Source of the DNA: Burkholderiales bacterium
GTDB taxonomy: Bacteria; Pseudomonadota; Gammaproteobacteria; Burkholderiales; SG8-41
Length of the DNA stretch: 64,000 bases
Assembly (NCBI GenBank): GCA_019635015.1
Contig: JAHCAG010000017.1
Coordinates: 1 to 64,000 of the forward strand
Direction: 5' to 3'
Position 1 is the first letter of the stretch. Every line of letters starts with the position of its first letter. Below the pieces are notes generated by a model. The model saw only the letters and a list, made by a program, of their open reading frames with translations. It did not search any database and was not told the DNA's origin. The position numbers were made by a program, and so were the translations under genes. Shown here in pieces: positions 36,888-46,321 of this stretch.

Positions 36888-37391
36888 ATGACTCCCGTCT
36901 GCAACCCGCCGATCATCGACATCGAAGCCTCGGGATTTGGTCCGTCCAGCTATCCGATCGAGATCGGCGTCGCGCTTGATGACATCGTCAAGTACTGCGC
37001 GCTGATCCGCCCCGCGCCCGGCTGGACCCACTGGGACAGCAGGGCCGAAACAATCCACGGCATCACCCGCGACATGCTTGAAGCCCATGGCAAGCCGGTG
37101 CGCGAGGTCGCCGCGCAGCTCAACACCCTGCTTGCGGGGAAAACGCTCTACTCCGACGGCTGGGTGGTCGACCGCCCGTGGCTGACCACGCTGTTCCATG
37201 CCGCGCGGATGGACATGGCTTTCCGCGTCAGCCCGCTGGAGCTAATCCTCTCCGAATTCCAGATGGAGCACTGGCACCCCACCCGCCAGCGCGTGATCGA
37301 GGATATGGCCGGCCGGCGCCATCGCGCGAGCCACGATGCCTGGGCAATCCAGGAAACCTACCGCCGCACCCGCCTCGCTGCGGCAGCCTGA
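36888..37391 (+). CDS. DEDD-type 3'-5' exonuclease family protein
   Basis: About 167 residues from the ATG at 36888; an earlier in-frame ATG exists at 36801. The DEDD exonuclease motifs are visible: DIEASGFG (D and E of motif I), WVVDRPWL (motif II Asp) and HRASHDAWAI (motif III His and Asp). This predicts a metal-dependent 3'-5' exonuclease acting on RNA or DNA. It is divergent from the MoxR operon and its start lies 183 bases from the hypothetical gene. Confidence 0.75.
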   Translation: MTPVCNPPIIDIEASGFGPSSYPIEIGVALDDIVKYCALIRPAPGWTHWDSRAETIHGITRDMLEAHGKPVREVAAQLNTLLAGKTLYSDGWVVDRPWLTTLFHAARMDMAFRVSPLELILSEFQMEHWHPTRQRVIEDMAGRRHRASHDAWAIQETYRRTRLAAAA

Positions 37392-37473
37392 ACGGCCAGC
37401 GAGTGGGTCCGGCATAGCGGGCACTCCGGGTCGAAACAAAAATGACCGTGACCGGCATTCGCCAGCGCGAGCT

Positions 37474-39141
37474 TCATGACGCCTTCTCCGAACGGATCAG
37501 CGTTCCGAGGTGTTCGACGGCAAAGTCCACCGCATCGCGGAACGGATAGAGCACGGTCGGCACGCCGACCTGCTTGAGCGCGATGCCCTGCGCATCATCG
37601 CGGGCCACGACAGCGATGTCCCCGGAGTATTTCCGCAGCCGCAGCGCGTGCAGCAGTGCACGGTTGGAATCGAGGTCCGGCAGCGAGCTGACGACCCAGG
37701 GCGCGCCATCCAGCGGCAGGCTTTCGAGGTATTCGGGGTCCTGGGCGTCCCCGAAACTGACACGGATGCCGCGCGCGCGCAGCGCATCCACCCGCTCCGG
37801 ATCATGCTCGACACCGAGCACGCTGAAGCCCGCCTCAGCCAGCTTCGCTGCAAAACGCTCGCCGTAACGCCCCATCCCGAAAACCACCACGTCCGGCACA
37901 GTCGGGCCGCCGGCCTGCTGCTCGACCGCGAGTTCGCGGTGCGGCCGTTTCCGCTCGAACAGGCCCAGCCAGGGCCCCAGCCGCGCAAACAGGGCCTGCG
38001 AATACATGATCATGTAGGTGGACAGGGCAATCGTCACCACGCCGACCAGCGTGGTCAGCCCCAGCGCCTGCACGCCGATATGGCCGAGGCTGATGCCCAT
38101 CGCCACGAAGACGATGGAGAACTCGCTGATCTGCGCCACCGTCAGCCCGGCAAGGAAACCGGTGCGCCTGCGGTATCCCATGTAGCCCATGATCGCCATC
38201 ACGATCAGCGGGTTGCCGATCAGCACGAAGGCGGAGAGGACCGCCGCAGGCAACAGCTCATCGCCCAGGGTCGAGAAATCGAGCTTCGATCCGAGATCGA
38301 TGAAAAAGAACAGCAGCAGGAAATCGCGGATGCTCGACAGGCGGGCGCCGATGGCGTCGCGGTAAGCAGTCGAGGCCAGCGAAAAACCGGCGAGGAAGGC
38401 GCCCGCCTCCTTCGAGAAACCGGCCCACTCCCCCAGTGCAGCCAGCCCGGTGCCCCAGGCGATGGCAAACACCAGCAGCAGCTCCTGCGAACGCGCCATC
38501 GCGCGCACCACCGCCGGCAACACATAACGCATCAGGACATACATCAGCAGCGCCGCCACCGACACCCGGCCGAGAATCGACAGCCCCAGTTCCGCGATCG
38601 CCGATTCGCCGGCGCCGCGCAGCGTGCTCATCACCATCATGGCCAGCACCACGGCGATGTCCTGCACGATCAGGAAACCAACTGCAATGCGCCCATGCAG
38701 GGAATCAAGCTCGCGCTTGTCCGAGAGCAGCTTGACGATGATGATGGTGCTGGAGAAAGTCAGCGCCACCGCCACGTAAAGCGCCTCCATCACCTCGCGC
38801 CCCATGCCGAAGATGATCAGGAAACCGAAGAGGATGGTGAACGCGAGCTGCCCCAGCCCGGTGGCGAGCGCCACCGGGCCGATATGGCGCAGGTGGTGCA
38901 GGTCCAGCCGCAGGCCGACCAGGAACAGCAGCACCGCGACGCCGGTCTGCGCCAGCAGGTTGATCTGGTCATGCGCCTCGACAAGGCCCAGCACCGCCGG
39001 CCCGGCCACGATGCCGACAACGATGTAGGCGATCAGCACCGGCTGGTGCAGGCGCACCGCGATGAGCCCCGCAGCGGCCGCAATGCACAGCAGCAGCGCG
39101 ATTTCTGCGAAGGGGGCGGCGTGTGCGGTCTCCGGGGTCAT
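37474..39141 (-). CDS. CPA2-type cation:proton antiporter with RCK domain (KefB/YbaL-like)
   Basis: About 555 residues. About 12-13 hydrophobic helices cover the first about 390 residues, followed by a TrkA-N RCK domain that starts VVFGMGRYGERFAA, a Rossmann site for NAD(H). The protein exports K+ or Na+ in exchange for protons, with nucleotide gating. An in-frame ATG at 39174 would add 11 residues; 39141 gives a cleaner N-terminus. It is convergent with the exonuclease gene. Confidence 0.9.
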   Translation of the reverse strand: MTPETAHAAPFAEIALLLCIAAAAGLIAVRLHQPVLIAYIVVGIVAGPAVLGLVEAHDQINLLAQTGVAVLLFLVGLRLDLHHLRHIGPVALATGLGQLAFTILFGFLIIFGMGREVMEALYVAVALTFSSTIIIVKLLSDKRELDSLHGRIAVGFLIVQDIAVVLAMMVMSTLRGAGESAIAELGLSILGRVSVAALLMYVLMRYVLPAVVRAMARSQELLLVFAIAWGTGLAALGEWAGFSKEAGAFLAGFSLASTAYRDAIGARLSSIRDFLLLFFFIDLGSKLDFSTLGDELLPAAVLSAFVLIGNPLIVMAIMGYMGYRRRTGFLAGLTVAQISEFSIVFVAMGISLGHIGVQALGLTTLVGVVTIALSTYMIMYSQALFARLGPWLGLFERKRPHRELAVEQQAGGPTVPDVVVFGMGRYGERFAAKLAEAGFSVLGVEHDPERVDALRARGIRVSFGDAQDPEYLESLPLDGAPWVVSSLPDLDSNRALLHALRLRKYSGDIAVVARDDAQGIALKQVGVPTVLYPFRDAVDFAVEHLGTLIRSEKAS

Positions 39142-39309
39142 GGTCCTGTCAGCGAACTGGGCAAAAAAAGGCATCGCAACCGAAATGGGACTGCCGCGCC
39201 GTTCGGCGGATTACCTGCCGGAGAGTGCAGCAGATCGGGAAATCAGGCAACCTGCGGCCAGGTCGCGCACGATCCTGCCGGGGCTTTTTCCACAACGGAA
39301 GCCGCAGCC

Positions 39310-40197
39310 TCAGCAGCCCCGGCGTTTGAGCTCCGACATCGCGGTGCTGTGCAGCACTTCGCCGCCGGTGGAACCCGTCTGCGCCAGCTGCCGGCAACTC
39401 GCGCGCGGCGAGCGCAGCACCGCCAGCGCGAGGAAGTATTCCGGTGCCTCGCGCGCAGCCAGACGGTCAAACACGGCCTGCGGCGTCGCCGGATTGCGCA
39501 CCAGCGCTGCCAGGACATAAGTCTGGTACAGCTTGTATTCAACGCCGGACCCGAAATCACCGGGACCCACATTCGCCAGCCGCTCCGCCATCGCCGGCGT
39601 GAGGCGCGGATGGGTCGCCAGCCCGCCCATGCGTTCATAGCCGATGGGGCCGGCCGCGATCTTCTCCAGCACCGGCAGGGGCGTGTTCACATGCGCGCCG
39701 GCAAGCGACACCAGATACCCGTCGCGTCCGTCCTCCACCACTGCCGTCAGCAGTGCGGCCGGCGTCGCCGGGTTCTTCATCAACGCGATGTCGACATTCC
39801 TGCGCCCCAGCGGAATCCAGGAACGGCTGATTTCTTCCAGCATCTCCGGCGGCGCCCGCGGATCTAACGCCACCGCCAGCGCATTGCGCTCCAGCAGCAG
39901 CGTACTGCCGAACAGCGCCGCCGCCGCGAGCAGCAGGCCTGAAAAAAGAACCGGGGAACTGTGCCAGGCCCTGCGGCCGGCAAACACGTCCGCCAGCGCG
40001 AACCCGACATAGGCCACCGCGCAGCCGAGTATCGCCCCGCCGAGGCCGTAGAAAGGCACAAAAATCAGCCCGATCGCTGCGGTGGAGCTGGTCGAGGTGA
40101 AGACGGCGTGCAGGACCCAGGCGGCGGCGAGAAGGAATCCGGCTGCTGCGAACAGCAGATAAATCCGCCTGCGCGAAAATTTGTACCTGTTCCCCAC
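39310..40197 (-). CDS. Membrane protein with a repeat domain, unknown function
   Basis: 295 residues, GTG start. Three hydrophobic helices occupy about residues 12-100. The C-terminal half has repeated short helices with NPATP motifs (about 140 and 235) and L/A-rich spacing, resembling HEAT/leucine-rich variant repeats. No catalytic motif was seen. The last residue is Cys. It sits alone between the antiporter and the autotransporter. Confidence 0.6.
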   Translation of the reverse strand: MGNRYKFSRRRIYLLFAAAGFLLAAAWVLHAVFTSTSSTAAIGLIFVPFYGLGGAILGCAVAYVGFALADVFAGRRAWHSSPVLFSGLLLAAAALFGSTLLLERNALAVALDPRAPPEMLEEISRSWIPLGRRNVDIALMKNPATPAALLTAVVEDGRDGYLVSLAGAHVNTPLPVLEKIAAGPIGYERMGGLATHPRLTPAMAERLANVGPGDFGSGVEYKLYQTYVLAALVRNPATPQAVFDRLAAREAPEYFLALAVLRSPRASCRQLAQTGSTGGEVLHSTAMSELKRRGC

Positions 40198-40270
40198 AGT
40201 CAGGACATTAAATCTTGTCCAGGCATGTTAATGCACGAGTACCTGCACTGCTTTCCCGGGTGTCCCATGA

Positions 40271-42964
40271 TCACCATTGCCCCCTGATACCGACGTACGC
40301 CGCATACGCCGCCTCCCGCGAATTGCCTTCGGCCTGCACATCAACGAACAACTCGGCGCCGCGGCCGATGCGGCCTGACAGGGTCAGCCCGGCGGCCAGC
40401 GAGTCGCGCTTCTGCCTTGCGCCGGACGCCGTGAAGCTGCCGGCGGCGCCGGCACCCGAAAGCTGCGCCTGCAGCGGCGTGTTGATGTCGCCGAATTCAT
40501 GCGACCACACCAGGCGCGGCTCGATGCGCAGCGCACCGCTGTCGTGCAAAGTACTGAAACCGGCCGTTGAACGCAGCGACTCGGTCTTGCTGCCGGCGAC
40601 GTTGAGGTTCAGGGCGCCGGCGCCACTTTCGGAATAGGCATCCTGCCGGGCATGCGCCCAGGACAGACCCGCCAGCGGCCGCAGACCGTAGCCGGTCATC
40701 GGGATGTCATACGAAACCTCGCCGTGAACAGTGGCCGCACGGCTGTCGAAACTGCCGGTGGCCACCCGCGAGACGGCGCCGAAGGACACCTGGCGGTTCA
40801 TCTCGCTGTCGCCGACGGCATAACCCGCAATGCCCTTGAACGACCAGGGCCCCTCGGCGTAACGGGCATAGACACCGACGGCGGCATTCCGTGTCCGCCC
40901 CCTGTCACCGCTGCCATCGACACGAAGTTCGGACTTGCCGTAACTGCCGGCCACGCCGGCAAGAACATTGGCCGACAACATCCTGTCCACGCCGAGGGCC
41001 AAGCTGCCGCCGCGCAGGGTGTTCCCCGGGGCATTGCTGTCGCCATCGGCTTTGCGGCCTTCGGCGCCGGCGCGGATCCAGAAGCCGCGTTCGCTCTCCG
41101 GCGACGGCAGCATTGCCGGACCGGCCACCACCACCCGTGTTGCGGCGGGCTGGCGGATGCGCGCGTCCAGCATGTTGCCGAAACGGCGTGTATAGGACCC
41201 TGTCACACGCTGCAGCCCGACGATGGTCGCACCGGCGATCGCGTCGAAGGCCGCACGCGCCTGTTCCGCCGATAACGCGGTAACCGCAGTGAGCACCGCG
41301 TCCATGTCACCGCCGGGCGCGGCAGCAGACGCCGCTTCGAGCATGGACGATACCGCCGACTGGTTGGGCGTGGCTGCAACACTCTGGAATGTCGCAGCAT
41401 TGCGCGTCAGCGTCAGGAATACATTGTCCGGATCATAGGTCAGCGAGGGCGTCAGGAAGGCCAGATTGGAGGTCACCGTGTCGAACGTGCCGGTCACACC
41501 GCCCGTGGCATTGAGGATGGTGTAGGTTGTCGTCGGGTTGTAGGTGCCGGCCCCCGCCTGCACGTCGACCGTGCCGCCGTTGAGGGTCGCGGTGCCGGGT
41601 GCACCGGTGACATTGATGCGGTCGGCGGCGCCGGCGGCATCGGCTTCCACCCGGTACGTGGAACCGGCGTTGAAGGTCAGCGCACCGTTGACGGTCAGCG
41701 TGCCGATGGAATTGCCGGGGGCGATGACCGCGCCGGTGGCCGCCGTCAGCCCGCCGACGCTGCCCGAGCCGCCCAGCATGCCGCCGCCATTGACGGTGAC
41801 TGCGGCCGTGGTGCTGCCGTTCACCACCACCATGCCGCTGTTCACGGCAATCGCGCCGGTGGAAGCGCTGGTCCCGCTGAGGGTCAGCGTGCCGCTGCCG
41901 TTCTTGACCAGCGTGCCGTCGCCACCGATACCGCCGGCAAAGGTTGTGCTGCTGTTGTCGCCGCCCACGGTCAGGGAGCCCGCGCCGTTGATATTGACAT
42001 TGCCGCCGCTGCCTTGAATGGAGCCAAAGGTGCTGCCCGTGGTGTCCAGTTGGCCGCCATTCAGGATCAGCCGCCCCGCGCTGTTGATCGCCGCCGACAC
42101 CAGACCGTCATTGATCGTGCTGTTGCCGGCATGTGTCCAGGCTCCCCCCAGGGCACCCAGCTCGCCCGTGCCGTTCTTGATCAGGCTGCCGGTGCCGCCC
42201 AGGGAATTGAGGGAAATGTTGCCGCTGGTGTCGATAATCAGCGTAGCGTTGTTGGCGATGTGACTGCCCATGCCGCCGCTCAGCGCGGCGCCATTGCCGA
42301 TCTGCAGCGCGCCGCCGCTGATGGTTGTCGTCCCGAAATACCCCGGAAGCTGCGTCAGGATCAGCGTGCCGGTGCCGGTCTTCGTCAAACCATCCATGCT
42401 CAAACCTGTCAGCGAGCCGGCAAAGGTCGTGCTGCTGTTGTCGCCACCCACGGTCAGGGAGCCGAAGTTGATGTCGATCGTGCCGCCCGTGCCTTCCAGC
42501 GAACCGAAATGATTGTTGCTGTTGTTAGTGAAAGTCCCCCCGACCATTATCAGGCGCCCGGTGCTGTTGATCGAGCCCAGCGAAGTGCTCAGCCCCCCCC
42601 CGACAACGGTTGTCGTGCCGCTGTACGTCCAGTCCCCGTTGACAAACAGGAATCCTCCACTGGATTTCGTCAATCGACCGCTGCCGGAAATATCGCCAAG
42701 TCCGATCGCGTTGCTGTTATTGATATTGAGTATGCTGTCGTTGTAGATGCTCGACAGCACGTTGACATATCCGCCAGTGAAGTTGTTGATCTCGACCGTC
42801 GTCCCGACGCCAGTGATGACCGTCGCGTCCGGCGGCGACGGCAATGACGCTACCGAAACGGGATTAAAGCCGCCTGAAAAAACCAGGTCCGCCGCAGATG
42901 CTGATGTCCACAGGGGAAACAACAGCGCAGCCAGGAGCGATTTCCGAAAAGGTATTTTTTTCAT
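40271..42964 (-). CDS. Autotransporter (type Va secretion) protein
   Basis: 897 residues: a signal peptide (about 1-24), a Gly/Ser/Thr/Asn-rich beta-helical passenger with autotransporter-associated repeats (GGDNSSTTFAG occurs twice), and a C-terminal beta-barrel (about 630-897) ending in the typical aromatic residue, GIRGQW. The passenger is exported through its own barrel to the cell surface. The passenger shows no protease or lipase motif that I can recognise, so adhesion is the usual guess. A C-rich run of eight Cs at 42594-42601 is notable in its coding strand complement. Confidence 0.88.
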   Translation of the reverse strand: MKKIPFRKSLLAALLFPLWTSASAADLVFSGGFNPVSVASLPSPPDATVITGVGTTVEINNFTGGYVNVLSSIYNDSILNINNSNAIGLGDISGSGRLTKSSGGFLFVNGDWTYSGTTTVVGGGLSTSLGSINSTGRLIMVGGTFTNNSNNHFGSLEGTGGTIDINFGSLTVGGDNSSTTFAGSLTGLSMDGLTKTGTGTLILTQLPGYFGTTTISGGALQIGNGAALSGGMGSHIANNATLIIDTSGNISLNSLGGTGSLIKNGTGELGALGGAWTHAGNSTINDGLVSAAINSAGRLILNGGQLDTTGSTFGSIQGSGGNVNINGAGSLTVGGDNSSTTFAGGIGGDGTLVKNGSGTLTLSGTSASTGAIAVNSGMVVVNGSTTAAVTVNGGGMLGGSGSVGGLTAATGAVIAPGNSIGTLTVNGALTFNAGSTYRVEADAAGAADRINVTGAPGTATLNGGTVDVQAGAGTYNPTTTYTILNATGGVTGTFDTVTSNLAFLTPSLTYDPDNVFLTLTRNAATFQSVAATPNQSAVSSMLEAASAAAPGGDMDAVLTAVTALSAEQARAAFDAIAGATIVGLQRVTGSYTRRFGNMLDARIRQPAATRVVVAGPAMLPSPESERGFWIRAGAEGRKADGDSNAPGNTLRGGSLALGVDRMLSANVLAGVAGSYGKSELRVDGSGDRGRTRNAAVGVYARYAEGPWSFKGIAGYAVGDSEMNRQVSFGAVSRVATGSFDSRAATVHGEVSYDIPMTGYGLRPLAGLSWAHARQDAYSESGAGALNLNVAGSKTESLRSTAGFSTLHDSGALRIEPRLVWSHEFGDINTPLQAQLSGAGAAGSFTASGARQKRDSLAAGLTLSGRIGRGAELFVDVQAEGNSREAAYAAYVGIRGQW

Positions 42965-43061
42965 GGCATCCTTGAGCGCGCCGCTTTTTGCCGGAATCTC
43001 CGGACTTTAACGAGGGACTCAGGATACCCACAAGCAATAAATCACATGCTCAGGTCAATCC

Positions 43062-43096
43062 ATGAAAAAACCGGGCTGGCACCCCGGTTTTTTCAT
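43062..43096. terminator. Bidirectional Rho-independent terminator
   Basis: ATGAAAAAACCGGG (43062-43075) pairs with CCCGGTTTTTTCAT (43083-43096), with a seven-base loop. It ends the flavoprotein gene on the - strand before the autotransporter gene. Confidence 0.9.
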
Positions 43097-43111
43097 ATCA
43101 AAAGCAGCAAC

Positions 43112-44671
43112 TTACTTTTTCTTCACCGCTTTTTTCGCCGGAACCTTTTTTTTCACTGCTGCTTTTTTCGGAGCCTTGCCTCTGGCCTTCCCGCCCGCAG
43201 CCTCCCTCGCCGCCTCGCGCCCGGCAATCCTTCCGAACACCGCGCCCGACATCAGCCCCGTGCCCAGCGGGTAGTTGTAATGGAACAGCCCGCCGACCAT
43301 TTCGCCGGCGGTGTAGAGGCCGGGGATGGGTTTCCAGCCGGTGGAGATGACCTGTGCCTGCTTGTTGATCTTGAGGCCGCCGAAGGTGAAGGTGATGCCG
43401 CCGGTGACCGGCCACGAGACATACGGCGGCGTGTCGAGTTTCTGCGCCCAGTTCGACTTCGGCGGGTCAATGCCCTCGGTGTGCAGGCCGTCGAGCACTG
43501 CGGCATTGAAAGGACCGCCGCGGCCGCAGGCCTCGTTGTAGGCCTTCAGCGTCTTGATCGCTTCGGCGTGATCGACGTTTAATTGCTTCACCAGTCCTTC
43601 GAGCGTGTCGGACTTGTAGGGCTCGCTGGTCGAATAACGCGGCTCCAGCAGGTGCATCGTCTTGGCATCGAAGATCTGGTAGACGAGGCTCTTCGGCTGC
43701 TTGAGGATCAGGCCGCCGTACTTCGCGTAGGTGAAGGCCTGGAAATCGACCGCTTCGTCGATCCAGCGCTTGCCTTCGATGTTGATCATCACACCGTAGG
43801 GATAGGACAGGCGGTTGGTCTTGTCGGTCAGCTCCTTCTTGCCGTAATCCGGTGCGCTGGCAACGATAGGCGTCGCGTGGCAGCCGCCCCAGTGGCCCCA
43901 GGGCATCGCGCCGGCCTCAATCGCCATGCGCAGGCCGTCGCCGTAATTGAAGTTGGAGCCGCGCACCTTGGCGTGGCCCCATTCCTGGCCGAGGTAATGC
44001 GTGCGCCAGGCGGGGTTGGTTTCGAAACCGCCGCTGGCGAGGATCACCGCGCCGGCCTTCAGCGTCTGCAGGCCTTTTTCACCGCGCACCACCACGCCGC
44101 GCACCGCCCCCTGCCCGTTCATCACGAGGTCCAGCACATGCGCCTCATAGCGGATCTCGACACCCATCGCCTCGCAGGTCTTGAACCACTGCGCCGACAG
44201 GCCGACGCCCTCATGCACGGTGCGCACGATCGCACCCCGCGGCCACTTGATCTTGTCGCCGACCTTGATGCCCATCACCGATTTCGCCAGCTCGAAATGG
44301 TGCTTGCCGGTGTCCTGCAGCCAGCAGGTGGTGTCGTAGGACTCGTCGATCAGCAGTTCCGCCAGCTCAGGATCGCTGCGGCCGTCGGTGACCTTCATCA
44401 GGTCCTCGGTGAAGGCCTCCTTCGGATACACCGGCACACCGGCATGGAAACCCGGATATTCCTCCTCCACGTCGGGCACGAAGCGGTCGATCTCGTCGGC
44501 ATGGTTGAACACGAAGCGGAAAATCGCGCCGCTGAAATGGGTGTTGCCGCCGCGCTGAGCCTTCGGTGCCTTCTCCAGCAGCAGCACTTTTTTCGCACCG
44601 TTCTCGCGGGCTGAAACGGCCGCGGCGCAGGCTGCGTTGCCGCCGCCGACGACGATGACGTCGTAATCCAT
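43112..44671 (-). CDS. TcuA-like FAD-dependent dehydrogenase with lysine-rich C-terminal tail
   Basis: 519 residues. The N-terminal dinucleotide fold is IVVGGGNAACAAA (6-17) and RGGNTHFSGA follows, as in tricarballylate dehydrogenase and fumarate-reductase-type flavoproteins. GGFETNPAW and GGITFTFGGLKIN with GEMVGGLFHYNYPLGTG are family landmarks. The last about 27 residues are unusually rich in Lys and Ala (KAAVKKK, KKAVKKK), a histone-H1-like tail not usual in this family. It probably oxidises a carboxylate such as tricarballylate, but TcuB/TcuC are not nearby. Confidence 0.85.
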   Translation of the reverse strand: MDYDVIVVGGGNAACAAAVSARENGAKKVLLLEKAPKAQRGGNTHFSGAIFRFVFNHADEIDRFVPDVEEEYPGFHAGVPVYPKEAFTEDLMKVTDGRSDPELAELLIDESYDTTCWLQDTGKHHFELAKSVMGIKVGDKIKWPRGAIVRTVHEGVGLSAQWFKTCEAMGVEIRYEAHVLDLVMNGQGAVRGVVVRGEKGLQTLKAGAVILASGGFETNPAWRTHYLGQEWGHAKVRGSNFNYGDGLRMAIEAGAMPWGHWGGCHATPIVASAPDYGKKELTDKTNRLSYPYGVMINIEGKRWIDEAVDFQAFTYAKYGGLILKQPKSLVYQIFDAKTMHLLEPRYSTSEPYKSDTLEGLVKQLNVDHAEAIKTLKAYNEACGRGGPFNAAVLDGLHTEGIDPPKSNWAQKLDTPPYVSWPVTGGITFTFGGLKINKQAQVISTGWKPIPGLYTAGEMVGGLFHYNYPLGTGLMSGAVFGRIAGREAAREAAGGKARGKAPKKAAVKKKVPAKKAVKKK

Positions 44672-44895
44672 TGCTTGGACTCCTGTTGAATGATCCGGGT
44701 TGCGATTCGCCGCGGCCGGCGGGCGGCGCAGCGGCCGCGGCACTGCCGCATGGGCGATTCCAGTATGGAGCGGCGGCGGAACAGGCGTCAAGAAACGCGG
44801 TGGTGCCTTCCTCGATGTGGACTTGCAGATGCCGCGACGGCGTGATCGGGTTAGGCTGGTTTACACTGCCAGCCGCCACAGAGGAGAAACCCGCC

Positions 44896-46275
44896 ATGAA
44901 TGACGACCGCCGCGCCATTGGCGCACCCACCCGCGAACTCGCCGCCTGGATCAGCGGCCTCAAATACGAAGACATCCCCGCGCGCACCCGCGAAGTGGTG
45001 CGGATCGCCATCCTCGACACCTTCGGCTGCGGCATCTACGGTTTCGGCACGCCCTGGGCGCAGATGCTGCTGCAATGGGCCCGCGCCGGCGGCTCCGGCA
45101 AGGGTGATGCCACGGTCTGGGGCGACAAAGGCCCGTCGCTTCGTGTCGCCGATGCGGCGATGGTCAACGGCTCGGCGGCGCACGCCTTCGAACTCGACGA
45201 TTATCACAACGCCAAGCTGCATGCCGGCGCGATCGCCGTGCCGACGGCGCTGGCGATGGCGGAAAAACTGGACTCCGGCGGCAAGGCCGTGGTCACCGCG
45301 ATTGCGGCCGGTTACGAAACCATGATCCGCTCCAGCCTCGCCTCGAACCCTTCGGCGACACGGCTGCGCGGCTGGCACATCACCGGCATCTACGGTCCCT
45401 TCGCCGCCGCCGCGACCTGCGCCTCGCTGCTGAAACTCGACGCCGAACGCACGGCCTGGGCGCTGGGCCTCGCCGGCACCCAGGGCGCCGGCACCTGGGC
45501 CTTCAACGCCGACGGCACCATGAGCAAGCGTTTCCACGCCGGCAAGGCGGTGCATTCCGGCGTGCTCGCCGCCGAACTCGCGGCGATGGGCTACACCGGA
45601 CCGACGCAGATCTACGAATACGGGGACGGCGGCGTGCTGAAGGCGCATTCCGACGACAGCGACGTGACGCAGCTCACCCGCGACCTAGGGCGCGTCTGGC
45701 ACACCGAGAAGAACTCGATCAAGCCCTACTCCTGTTGCGGCAGCACCCATGCCTATATTGACGCCGCACTGGCGGTGCGGCGCAGAATCGGCGCCCCCTG
45801 GGACGCGAAGCGCCGCGTCAAGGTCGGGCTGTCCAACGTGGTCGATGTGCAGTGCGGATTCGACTATGCACCGGGCAGCGTGCTCAACGCGCAGATGAGC
45901 CTGCGCTACGTGATCGCCGCGGCACTGATGGACGGCCAGGTGCTGCCGCCGCAGTTCACCGCCGGGCGCATGGCCGATCCGGCACTGGTCAAACTGGCCG
46001 CGCAGCTCGACTGCGAACATGACCCCGAACTCGACAAGCTCTATCCGAAACATTTCGCCGGCTGGGTCGCCGCGGAAAAGGACGGCCAGTGGGTGCGCGA
46101 AGACATCCTCAACCCCACCGGCTCCATCGACAACCCGGTCGATGCCGCCGGCGTCACCGCAAAGATCCGCGGCATCCTGCCCGACGCGCCGGTCGATGCC
46201 ATTGCCAAAATCGCGCTCGACATCGAGAACCATTCGGTGCGCGAACTGCTGGCACTGGCGGCGCAGAAGCAATGA
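44896..46275 (+). CDS. MmgE/PrpD family protein
   Basis: 459 residues. The MmgE/PrpD fold is recognisable: an all-alpha domain with FELDDYHNAKLHAG near 98, GYETMIR near 142 and RGWHITG near 158, then the smaller alpha/beta domain ending about 430. PrpD dehydrates 2-methylcitrate; many members have other, unknown 2-hydroxy acid substrates. The ATG at 44896 has GAGGAG nine bases upstream. A 225-base gap separates it from the divergent flavoprotein gene. The KPR-like gene follows in the same direction. Confidence 0.88.
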   Translation: MNDDRRAIGAPTRELAAWISGLKYEDIPARTREVVRIAILDTFGCGIYGFGTPWAQMLLQWARAGGSGKGDATVWGDKGPSLRVADAAMVNGSAAHAFELDDYHNAKLHAGAIAVPTALAMAEKLDSGGKAVVTAIAAGYETMIRSSLASNPSATRLRGWHITGIYGPFAAAATCASLLKLDAERTAWALGLAGTQGAGTWAFNADGTMSKRFHAGKAVHSGVLAAELAAMGYTGPTQIYEYGDGGVLKAHSDDSDVTQLTRDLGRVWHTEKNSIKPYSCCGSTHAYIDAALAVRRRIGAPWDAKRRVKVGLSNVVDVQCGFDYAPGSVLNAQMSLRYVIAAALMDGQVLPPQFTAGRMADPALVKLAAQLDCEHDPELDKLYPKHFAGWVAAEKDGQWVREDILNPTGSIDNPVDAAGVTAKIRGILPDAPVDAIAKIALDIENHSVRELLALAAQKQ

Positions 46276-46321
46276 CGGAACAAATGCATCACAACCGTTG
46301 AATGACAAAACCATCAAGCCC

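Noticed and set aside
37510..39867. A 785-residue open reading frame on the + strand
   Set aside because: Antisense to the CPA2 antiporter gene and the repeat protein gene; no domain recognised.
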